DNA of 64,000 bases, from NCBI RefSeq assembly GCF_905220565.1, contig NC_059414.1, forward strand, positions 9,422,001-9,486,000. Reading direction: 5' to 3'. Within the stretch, counting starts at the first letter, position 1. Every line of letters begins with the position of its first letter. A program made the translations under genes and the position numbers. This document shows, piece after piece, positions 26,603 through 36,688 of this stretch. The notes beneath the pieces were generated by a model. The model did not search any database and was not told the DNA's origin. It saw nothing but the letters and a program-made list of their open reading frames with translations. This DNA comes from Melitaea cinxia (Eukaryota; Arthropoda; Insecta; Lepidoptera; Nymphalidae).

Positions 26603-29600
26603 ACGCGCCTTTACAACTCACGTGTTAAGTGACAGCTGTCAATGTGGCATATTTTAATTTGACGTGTGTCAATGTGACATATCAGTATTGCCACGTGTAA
26701 AAAGATCTATAGGACAATTTATGTCCTAGTTACATTTCACGTAGTATTACGCTACTCGAATAGGTAGTTTGGTTACATGTTGATGAATTGCAATAGCAAT
26801 AATTTGTCCTACCTTGTAGCATTGTTTGTAATAGCTAGTTTTATCTACATATCGAACTAGGAGTTGTAGAAACTAGGGTAACATCTATGAATGTCTATCG
26901 TATGGAGACGTCTGCAAAAATGTTTTTGTATATGACTACATTTAACATTTAGAAAGGAATAACGGTTTATAAAAAAACTATAAAAATAAACGGAGAAATA
27001 GATATATTTCTACTAAAAAATATTTCTTCCGATTATTTAAAAAAAAATTATATTACCTATAATCAAAAAAGGTAGAAAGAAAATAGATAGATAAAGATAG
27101 CTAGCTATTTAGCTATTACTTGTGTGGAACGAATAAGGAACGCAATATTGACTTTATTGCAAGTCTTATTTTTAAGGTTGTGACACCTAGAACATCCCAT
27201 TTTAGTAAATTGTACTAATGTTTTATTTTATTTTTGTCGATTAGTACTTTTTCTATTATAAACGATGGTGCGGTTGTTTATGTTATTAGCATTTGGTTAT
27301 TTAATAACGATACAAGGTGGTGAAGCTGTTTTATTAAAAGCTCACGTTGCATGACAGAAGGAAATCAATGACTAAGTTGATTGTTAGAATAAAAAATAAG
27401 TTTTTCTGTTCTAACGTTTTTGGAATGTGGTTTTGTAAGCTCTATAATTAATAGACTAATATATATTATCCACTCTCTATGGAGTTTAGAGTAAGTACGA
27501 TTATTTCCTGCATTTTATTAGGACCATACTTAACATTAGGAACCACGGATTGCTCATAGCAAGAGTTCAAATAAATTAAAAGAGAAAGTGTTCGAAAGCC
27601 AATCATCTGTATCAGATGAAGTTCAAATTAGCTTTCATTAGTAATAATTTACTAACATAAACATACGTTATTAAATTGTATGTAATACCTATTTTAGTAC
27701 AAGTAACATGTAACTTAGGTATGTGTGACATTTGCGCTAAGAGTGACAGATTTTCGAGTACCTTTCATATTCTTATAAGTTTACTCAATTCTATCGATAA
27801 CATCGATATACTTCTAATGGCCATTACTAAAACTGAGCGGGTTCTATAAATTTATAGTTGCCTTAAACACACATAACATTTTATAACAATTTATATTATA
27901 TATAATAAAACTTTATAGTATGTGCTTAGTAAAACTACGTTAATAATAATTTTGTAGAAGTTTTACATTTATATCTATATATATAAAAATATAAACACAA
28001 AATATAAATATATATGAAAATACTATTTAACTATATATATGTGGCCTTATCTAAAATACAATATACATATATATCATATTTTAAGACTGATAAAATTATA
28101 AAGCTATGACATTGCTTTTATAAAATATTTATAAACAGAAATATTTTCGAATATTTTATTTATATTAATTGACATTTTATTTATATATTTTTTTTAAATA
28201 AATGACAATTTAATTCTATTGAATCAATCTATGTTGCAAGTAATGACAGCAAATTGTTTGCGGAATATACTTTTATTGTTCAATTTAGTTTTTAATATTC
28301 TTTTTTTTAAATTGTCCTTAAAATAAATTGCTCTGACGTTACAATTCAGCATTTCTATGTTGTTTTTAATATAATTTTGATAAATAAACATTTTAATACA
28401 ACTATAATTTTGAAATAATCTTTATCTTGAATTCCGTATTGTTTTTGGTTTTGTCGAATTGTATTAAAATTAATCAAAATTTCTTTCTTTTAATTTCAGA
28501 AGTGCATGTTATGTTAAAAGTATCTGTATTAAGTTTTCTTCTACTATAAGTGTATCAATTATGCCTGTACGGTAAAATTAATAAATAAAATATTTTTTGT
28601 TATTAATATTAATATTATTAGTAAATAGTTAATATTTTAAAATTAATTTTGCCGTATTATATAAATTAATAAAACAAAAATTAAAATAATAGCAACATCT
28701 TATTAAATATAAGTTTTCCCGCCAAATAAATGTTATTCAAACTCCTTTCAATGTAAGAGTTAAAAATATTTAAAGTAAATAATTACTTTAACATGATTTT
28801 TTCATCGCTTTTAGAGGTCAAATTGAATTTCATTATTCCTCTTGTCAAAAATTTACAAGCAATATTTGTAATGAAACAAAAGTTTTATAAATAAAATAAA
28901 AATTACTCAAGAATATTTCAAACATTAAAAATAAATTGTAAAAATACGTGTGAACGCATGCAAAATAAAGTTTTTTTTTTCTATTTTATTGTTGCTTTGT
29001 AAGAAAGCAAAACGTTTTATGGTCAATTTCTGACAATCTTTATATTTAATGTAAGACTGTGTGTCTACATTGTGTCATATCCTATAACATTCTTAATTTA
29101 GATTTGTGTAAGTTAATTTACGAGACATGCTACTGTTGCATTTAAATTTTTGTTTTAAAGGAAGGGAGCATAATATAGGTTGCATAACATCGTGTTGGCT
29201 TTATGAATTGGAAATAAAAAAGGTTTAATAAAAATATGTGTTTCTTTTTATTTTAATTAGAGGTCACCCAAAGGTCGAAATTCGACCATAATTAAAAATT
29301 TAAGTTAAAGAAAACCAAAACTGATAATACTAGACTATACTGATAATAAAGAACCTTTTTTTAAATTTTACATTTTGACTGCAGACTGACAATCAACAAA
29401 AGATATATATAATATATTTTTTTGATTTAATATATTTTTATGCATAATTTAAAAAAAATATTTGCATTCTGCACTCCTTTTAATAAACTATAAGTCCGCA
29501 CAATTTTCGTAAAAAAGGGTACAAAGTTTTTGCTTCACTTATTAAATATATAGATAATATGCCTTATTATTATTATAAACCCATTAACCTGCAACTATAG

Positions 29601-29763
29601 TTTATTTTTATAATTATGATCACCGCAGGAATTTCAGCTAGTGGGTCTTGCCATGATACCTCCGTTCAGCACATAAAGGCTCCTTTGTTACTTTAACTAA
29701 TAATTATAAACTAATCCTAAAAATCCTTACTTTTGTAGGTAAATTATAACTAATATATATGTT
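26603..29763 (+). other. 3' UTR and AT-rich flank of the KASH gene
   Basis: No coding signal. Several AATAAA-type signals are present, including near 28586, 28964 and 29227; the last is followed by a T/G-rich stretch and is a plausible poly(A) site. Which one is used cannot be told from sequence. Confidence 0.45.
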
Positions 29764-30026
29764 TAACCGACATCAAAAAAGGAGGAGGTTACTCAATTCG
29801 ACCGTATATATATATATATATATATATCTTAATATATATAAATCTCGTGTCACAATGTTTGTCCTCAATGGACTCCTAAACTACTTAACCGATTTTAGTC
29901 AAATTTGCACACCGTGTGCAGTTTGATCCAACTTAAAAGATAGGCTATATTTTATTTTGATATATTATGTTATTATTATATTTCAGAAAAAAATAAGGTG
30001 ATACGAAGTTCGCCAGGTCAGCTAGT
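29764..30026 (+). repeat. R1-family start, TA microsatellite, and Helitron-like repeat
   Basis: 29764-29804 is the first part of repeat family R1 (gacatcaaaaaaggaggagg), running into a TA run at about 29805-29827. From 29840 a separate repeat starts (tctcgtgtcacaatg) and ends gttcgccaggtcagctag at 30024, followed by T. A second TA run (30026-30049) then borders the transposon at 30050. Confidence 0.5.
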
Positions 30027-30049
30027 ATATATATATATATATATATATA

Positions 30050-32390
30050 CAGGGTGTCCCAGAAATCAACGTCAAGCCGGCAATGAGCGATAGGCCAATT
30101 GATGGTGGTTATCAGAAAAATAAGAAAAAAAATATTTATGAATAATTTAAAAAAATAATGGCTTTTTAAAAAAAAATCGAGAAATTGACATCCTGTGACA
30201 GTCTTTCAAACTTTGTGACTAGAAACCTTGACTATGCTTTGTTTTTTTTTGTGTAACGGGTCCCTGAATAACTGTTTTATTAATTGTAATCTAAAATTAA
30301 TACAAAACTGCCTCAGCTTTAGAAAAACACCATTTTATTGCGCAACCATTACGCAAAAAAGATAACAACATCTATCTTTATGTGACTGTCTTGTAAAAAA
30401 AATGTACTACGCTCTTTTGGCAAGTGGCTTTAAAAGATGGCGCATTTAGTCTGGATTCTAAAATGGTATTACATTTAGTAGTTTACACTTATAATTCGGT
30501 AGGAAAAAAATGTAAACCAAATGAAAGTTAATTATTTTTATATCACTCAAATTGCTATGGACCGCGTTTGAGTACGAATGCTATAATATAGTGACCCTAT
30601 TGTGCCGTGTGTGAGCGAGACAGACAGTCCCAACCAAGTGACTAGTGAGGGAAGACCGAATACTTCTAATGAAGACATGGTCTTGCAAGAAGTCAGTTAC
30701 GACCCGAGTACCTCAGTCCGTTTAATTGAAGCAAGGACGGGGGTGTCAAAAAGTACAGCACACCGAATTTTAAAGAGAAACGAGTTTCACCCGTACCATG
30801 TACAACGAGTACAAAGTCTCCTGCCCCAGGATTACCCTGCAAGGCTTGCATTTTGTCAAACGATGTTGCAAAAGTATAGGGAAGATCCGCAATTTTTAAA
30901 CAAAATTCTATGGTCCGATGAATCTACCCTAAAAAGAGACGGATACATGAATCTGCATAATCTGCACGAGTGGCATTTGGAAAATCCACACTTAATGCGA
31001 GAAGATCGATCTCAGTATCGCTTTAAAATAAATATGTGGACCGGCATCTTAAATGGAAAAATTATTGGGCCATTCGAGTTACCAGAAAATTTGACCGGCG
31101 AGGTTTATCTGGATTTTATAGAAAACCATTTACCAAATTTACTGGAAGACGTCTTACTTGACATTTACCGAAGCATTTGGTTTCAACAAGATGGCTGCCC
31201 AGCACATTATACTCGCTCAGTCAGAGAATTTCTCGATCTAGAATACCGAGGTAGATGGATAGGACGGTCTGGTCCAATTTCGTGGCCAGCCCGTTCACCG
31301 GACTTAAATCCAGTCGACTTCTTTTACTGGGGAACGTTAAAAGAAAAAGTATATTCTAAACCACGTCAAAGTTTAAACGAATTACGAGAAAAAATTGCGG
31401 CAGCTGTTGAAGAGATCAACTCGAAAAAGTACGCTCGTCTTGTAAACCGCTCTTTTTTAAGAAGATGTAGGGCTTGCATTTCGGCCGAAGGCAAACAATT
31501 CGAACATTTGTTATGAATGAATAAACTTTGATTCCAATAACTGAATTTTATTTCAACCGTATTTTTTTTGTCCTAATTTAGGTAACAGTCTTCTAAGTCT
31601 AGTGCCACTATCTCGCTCACACACGACACAATAGGGTCACTATATTATAGCATTTGTACTCAAACGCGGTCCATAGCAATTAGAGTGATATAAAAATAAT
31701 TAACCTTCATTTGGTTTACATTTTTTTTCTACCGAATGTTAGGTGTAGTCTCCTAAGTGTACTGCCATTTTAGAATCCAGACTAAATGCGCCACCTTTTC
31801 ACAATACTATGACTGTCTGTCTCGCTCACACACGGCACAATAGGGTCACTATATTATAGCATTCGTACTCAAACGCGGTCCATAGCAATTTGAGTGATAT
31901 AAAAATAATTAACTTTCATTTGGTTTACATTTTTTTCCTACCGAATTATAAGTGTAAACTACTAAATGTAGTACCATTTTAGAATCCAGACTAAATGCGC
32001 CATCTTTTAAAGCCACTTGCCAAAAGAGCGTAGTACATTTTTTTTACAAGACAGTCACATAAAGATAGATGTTGTTATCTTTTTTTGCGTAATGGTTGCG
32101 CAATAAAATGGTGTTTTTCTAAAGCTGAGGCATTTTTGTATTAATTTTAGATTACAATTAATAAAACAGTTATTCAGGGACCCGTTACACAAAAAAAAAC
32201 AAAGCATAGTCAAGGTTTCTAGTCACAAAGTTTGAAAGACTGTCACAGGGTGTCAATTTCTCGATTTTTTTTAAAAAGCCATTATTTTTTTAAATTATTC
32301 ATAAATATTTTTTTTCTTATTTTTCTGATAACCACCATCAATTGGCCTATCGCTCATTGCCGGCTTGACGTTGATTTCTGGGACACCCTG
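30050..32390 (+). mobile_element. mariner/Tc1-superfamily transposon with 580 bp inverted repeats
   Basis: The element starts CAGGGTGTCCCAGAAATCAA and ends with its reverse complement, flanked by TA on both sides inside TA microsatellites. The arms 30050-30629 and 31811-32390 are both 580 bp and almost identical when inverted. The left arm runs through the region upstream of the transposase frame and slightly into it. The right arm is preceded by a further, more diverged partial copy (about 31606-31810). The TA target, DDD-type transposase and terminal sequence place it in the IS630-Tc1-mariner superfamily. Confidence 0.9.
30602..31516 (+). CDS. mariner/Tc1-type transposase, N-terminally shortened
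   Basis: The open frame runs from 30602; the first ATG is at 30677, giving about 279 residues (304 from the frame's first possible start). It shows a GRPNTS-type linker, one helix-turn-helix (SVRLIEARTGVSKSTAHRIL), then catalytic segments LWSDES, FQQDGCPAHY and WPARSPDLNPVDFFYWG. By my count 36 residues separate the second and third aspartates, so a DDD triad is present. Members usually carry two helix-turn-helix motifs ahead of the core. Here the first is missing because the inverted repeat occupies that place. The core frame has no stops, so it is recent or was recently mobile, but DNA binding may be impaired. Confidence 0.85.
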   Translation: MPCVSETDSPNQVTSEGRPNTSNEDMVLQEVSYDPSTSVRLIEARTGVSKSTAHRILKRNEFHPYHVQRVQSLLPQDYPARLAFCQTMLQKYREDPQFLNKILWSDESTLKRDGYMNLHNLHEWHLENPHLMREDRSQYRFKINMWTGILNGKIIGPFELPENLTGEVYLDFIENHLPNLLEDVLLDIYRSIWFQQDGCPAHYTRSVREFLDLEYRGRWIGRSGPISWPARSPDLNPVDFFYWGTLKEKVYSKPRQSLNELREKIAAAVEEINSKKYARLVNRSFLRRCRACISAEGKQFEHLL

Positions 32391-33482
32391 TATATATATA
32401 TACATCCAGATACATTTTTGGCGTCAAGCACGAACTGCGTTATTACGACGTCCCTCAGTTATGCTTACATTTTATATGTTTTTTCTGCGAATGTTGCTTA
32501 TTTTTTTCATTTTAAATTCCGTGGGTTACATCAATTTCTTTAAATTTCTTTTTTGAGAATATTCTGCTTACAGTTGTGCCCAACCATTTATGAACCCCTT
32601 TCATGATACTTATGTTATTGCTTCCTCCATATATCCATATAGCCTCACTTAATGCACCGATTATTTAGCGTCCTATATAAGTAATGATGAAATGAGTGAG
32701 AAGTAAGCTGAAATGCGACGTTGCCAGTTTTCTAGTAGGTGTGATCATCTATCGTTAACTTAAGAAATAATTCTATTACGCTCGTTGAAATTTTAACATG
32801 TAACGGTCATAGGAACACCTCCAATTTTTCATCTTATAATAGCTCTCTTAATAAGCTGCAACATATATTTTATTTAGGCTTTTAACATTTTAATTATTGA
32901 CGACGTAGCACATCATCAGAATAATAATATAATAAATAATTATTTATCGTTGTGTCCATTTGTTATAAGTATTCTTTGACTCAAAGAATAATAATAAATA
33001 ATGTTCCCTTATCCTGCCACGGATACTTTCTGTACATTGAAGATATTTAAAAAGTGATACGGTCTATGAATACAGGTTACTGAATCGAGCAATTTTTTTA
33101 TATGTTTGTATGTGTCGTTGTGTCTTCATCACGCCAAAACAGCTAAACGGATTTCAAGTAATTTTAGAACATGGGTAACTGGGTATCCAAGAATACGAGG
33201 ATATTATTTTTTCTTCTTCGCTGACGAATCTTATAGGTTAATTAAGTTTTATAGCCACAAATAGTTATGCCACCTGCTCTTACAAACAACATATTATTAT
33301 CATTTTCAATATAAAAATGTCTCATGGCTAAAATATTTTTATACAGACTAAATAGTCTAACTACTTAACTCTATTTCACTAGAATGATTTACCTAAGTCG
33401 TCGTCTGGCAAATTTAAACGTCGTCAAACAATATTTACTTATAAAATATAAAGTATATCTTTTAAGTAGGTTTCTAAGTTCT
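32391..33482. other. Intergenic, no gene seen
   Basis: AT-rich. Contains a segment at 32655-32726 that is repeated inverted at about 34838-34877, and a degenerate repeat around 33100-33240 (aaacagctaaacggatttcaa). No other feature can be supported. Confidence 0.5.
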
Positions 33483-34340
33483 CTTTTTTTAAGTGGATAA
33501 CAATAGTTTATTAAACATTATACATATTTACAATTCACAACTTAAGAACTAAATATTTACAGATAGTTTTGGTATAAATCATGTCCGCATGGAATCGTGT
33601 CAAGAATGCTGACAGCATTTTCTCGTTGAATCGCTATGCCGATTCTCTGGGCAAAAAAATGCACCAGCTCTCTTGTCACCAGTGGAGGCAATAAGGCTAG
33701 GAGTTATCTCATTTAAAAAAAATTTAGCACTGCTACTCCAAGGTCCAAGTGTTTCGACTGCAAATGGCACAAAGATGTAATTTGAAATTAATGACGAATA
33801 CTTGTGCCGTTTATTCGTTTCAGCTTTTTCCGCTGTGGCTCCCGCTTTTAAGGCTGTTTCCCTGACATGAGAAGGAGCAAGTGTGTCAACGCAGGTTGCG
33901 TCCCACAAAAGCGCCCGTCCCCTTTCCCAGGGAACCAACGTCAATCCATCGGGTCTCTTGCCATCATTGCGACTAATTCCAGTAGGCTCGATAAGAGCAG
34001 GAACGTCGATGGTGGCAAGAGCTTTTTTATGGTATCGTTTAGGGAACCCTGGCGGAAAAACCTACCTGAACTCTTGTTACAGGAAAGGCCGTGTAGTCCG
34101 AAAGAATCGACCTCTTTTCCGCACGGAGATCTGTGTTCAAAGCACAGTGGAGCTCCTAACCGGAGACCGAGAGCAATTCTAAAACTTTCATTGTCTAAAA
34201 GTGTCCCAAAGTTTTTTGACGGCATTGCGTGTAGCCTGGATTGGGTCAAAAGCCAGAACAGCTGCAAAAAAAACTTCGTATCCTTAATAACAGTATGCGT
34301 CAAACTAACGTCCGTATATGTGTTACGTATTGCGTAGCCC
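33483..34340 (-). pseudogene. C-terminal relic of a LINE-type retrotransposon polyprotein
   Basis: Two overlapping minus-strand frames (34303-33941 and 33944-33600) join across a frameshift at about 33942 into one protein segment. It carries LRLGAPLCFEHRSPCG, FGLHGLSC, then LVPWERGRALLWDATCVDTL and AKFFLNEI. I recognise this as the C-terminal region of non-LTR retrotransposon polyproteins, downstream of the polymerase. No reverse-transcriptase core is present. An AATAAA on the minus strand lies near 33507, downstream of the frame. The fragment is dead; the exact clade is not determined. Confidence 0.6.
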
Positions 34341-35155
34341 TTACCTTATATACGGACGTCGTAAACCTGTATACCTACTATTCGAACCACTACATATTCG
34401 ACGTCCATGACCAAACCGTCACTAAACAAAAAACACAAATTTTCAGTAGGGGCGCTCAGTAACCAAATAAAAAATCATTACAAAAATGTATTAAATGTAA
34501 CAGAACCTTTGTTTTTTCAAATTCAAAGACTGCTACCCAGCCTGGCTTCCATGTGCATGCAAAAAAGTATAGATAATGTATATTAACTTATAGAAATATT
34601 TTTATTTTTATGACAAAATAGTGTCACTTTTCCGTTTAATATGTAAATTCAATTCGTAAATTCGTTAAAGCCTCACTTTTTCCTTTTAAGTGTACTTTTA
34701 TTTTATTTTACTACTTAAGCAGTATATTGCAACCGAGCGTCAAATAAGCAGCGACACGTGCGTAGCAACTTCGGCAAACTGTTTTTAAATGATTTGTTTT
34801 GACTTAATTGAATATTTCAAAACCTTCAAATACAGTCAGTTTGGCAACGTCGCAATAGGACGTCAAATAATCGGTTGTATCGGAAGAGTTTTAGCAGAGT
34901 ATACGCTCTGTCGATATACGCGCTAGACTAGCGCTGCACCGTTGGTGCGGAATTTCGCGGAAGTTTTAGTTATACAAATGCAAATGTCTCAACGATTTTT
35001 TGCCTTCCGGCGATTTTTGTTGTACAGGTAGCTAGAGCCAAAAGGACTAATGGGACATCGATTAAAAAAGTGGCGTCCGATATGCGGACGTCTAAAGGAG
35101 GTGGACGTCAGTTTAGATGCATTTCGGCCCATGTGGGACGCCTAATTATTAGCAG
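34341..35155. other. Intergenic, moderately G+C-rich, no gene seen
   Basis: From about 34730 to 35150 the base composition is less AT-rich than elsewhere. It contains the inverted partner of 32655-32726 and a second similar motif (gcgtcaaataagcagcg near 34737), so it is probably old repeat DNA. No open frame of note. Confidence 0.4.
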
Positions 35156-35159
35156 GATG

Positions 35160-35168
35160 TATATATAT

Positions 35169-35214
<46 letters not shown>

Positions 35215-35626
35215 TCGGGGATAACTTCGTCGTTTATGAACCGATTAGAATTATCAAAATTCTTTTTTTTTTTAAAAGAAGATATATTTATTATAGATTT
35301 TGAAAGAAGATATCCCTGGTTGGTACCATGATAAGGAAACCAGGATTTGATAATGGGATCCCAGAGAAATGCGGATTTTCGAGGGCAACTCTCGAAAATC
35401 CGCATAGCTTTTTACTGGGTGTACCGATTTTGATGATTTTTAATTTAATCGAAAGCCGATGTTTATCATGTGGTCACATTTAAATTTCATCCGAGATCTG
35501 ATTACAACTTTTGGAGTAATCTTTGATAATGCGCATTTACTTGACTATTTTTTCGTCTACCTACGTTGTATTACTTGTCGATATAATTGAAGTCAGTATT
35601 TTTTCGTTTGCCTGCAAACACAATTA
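35160..35626 (+). repeat. Nonautonomous interspersed repeat, family R1, copy C
   Basis: Shares the body and 3' end of copies A and B (ends caaacacaatta). The 5' part is replaced by a TA microsatellite at about 35163-35208, as in the R1 start at 29764. Internal unit partly deleted. Confidence 0.65.
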
Positions 35627-35689
35627 TTTTAATTTACAGAGAACATATCAAAAAATAAAAAAATAAAAAATTCATAGACATGCTCGTTG

Positions 35690-36262
35690 TTGGGTAACAT
35701 CTAACATATATGTCGCTTACGTTTTGGCCATGCATGTACACCTGTTCATCTGGCCAAAATCAGAGTTCGTGACCACTCATTGTGTGAATGTGGCCTTGAC
35801 GAAGGCTCGGTTTTCCACATCTTTCTTTCCTGTCCCAAACTCCTCCGTCCTATATACGACATCCTTCCCTGTGATATTCCCCGCCCTATAAATGTTCAAT
35901 GTTTGATAATGTTGGTGTTTAGTCCCTATTGTAGATTTTTGTGTAAATATTTTGAAATAAATAAAATTAAGCTGTAAATAAATCATGTGTCTGTCCTAGT
36001 GTAATTAGTTTGTAATAGTTTAGTTACTAACAGCTGTAGTCTCAGTTTAACATTAAATGTTTGTGTTGTTTTAGGTTATGGTGTAACAATGAAAGTCTGA
36101 CTATTTTGCCTGTTTTCAAAATTAAATAGAGACTGTTATCTCTACTGCACCGACCAATTAATCTCCTTCGTGTGTTCTCCACTCTACGTGACATTGGCGA
36201 AATCTACCGTGCTATTTTGGCACAACTGAAAGCCATTAAACCAATCAATCAATCAATCAAAA
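35690..36262 (+). mobile_element. 5'-truncated LINE 3' end (Jockey-like, RNase H-bearing type)
   Basis: The frame from 35780 reads MCECGLDEGSVFHIFLSCPK and then a ...CRFLCKYFEINKIKL end, the familiar zinc-finger-like tail CxC-x8-H-x4-C of Jockey/I-type LINE polyproteins. A noncoding tail follows, with a (CAAT)n then A-run terminus at 36240-36262. Only the last about 60 codons and the 3' UTR are kept. Confidence 0.7.
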
Positions 36263-36333
36263 AAAAAGGAATAGAAATTATCAAAAAATAGTAACGCTGT
36301 TTTACAATATGTATTTAACACATAATTATATAT

Positions 36334-36572
36334 TTGTCGTCGCGTTGTCACAACAGTCACAGCTCTGGTTTGTGGCTGTTGCACTGGCGGTTGCGGGTTC
36401 GATCCCCGCACATGATAAACATTTGTATTGGCCATGCAGATCTTTACTGTGGTCTCGGTGTTTGTGCAGTCCCTGTTGTGAGTCTCCCCATCGTGCCTTC
36501 AGAACACGTTAAGCCGTCGGTCCCGGTTGTTATCATGTACACCTGATAGCGATCGTTACTCATAGTAGGGAA
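36334..36572 (+). repeat. tRNA-derived SINE, family S1, plus orientation
   Basis: The head contains a B-box-like gcgggttcgatccccgcac with an upstream A-box-like gtggctgttgcactgg, typical of a tRNA-derived pol III promoter. The body (cacgttaagccgtcggtccc) recurs in other copies at 44330-44590, 47637-47845, 48165-48262, 51738-51843 and 57995-58325. The 3' end is cut off by the mariner relic at 36573. Confidence 0.75.
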
Positions 36573-36688
36573 TACTACTCTGTCAAGAAAGTACCGGGAA
36601 AACATCAATAATACACAAACTGTTTGTTATTCATCCAAATTTATTTTATCACCTTCAAAGTATGCTTCTTTAGAAACGATACACTTAC

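Noticed and set aside
32686..32726. Box C-like atgatga with downstream ctga, as in a snoRNA
   Set aside because: No guide matching rRNA, no terminal stem, not in an intron of a known gene; it falls in the extra stretch of an inverted repeat.
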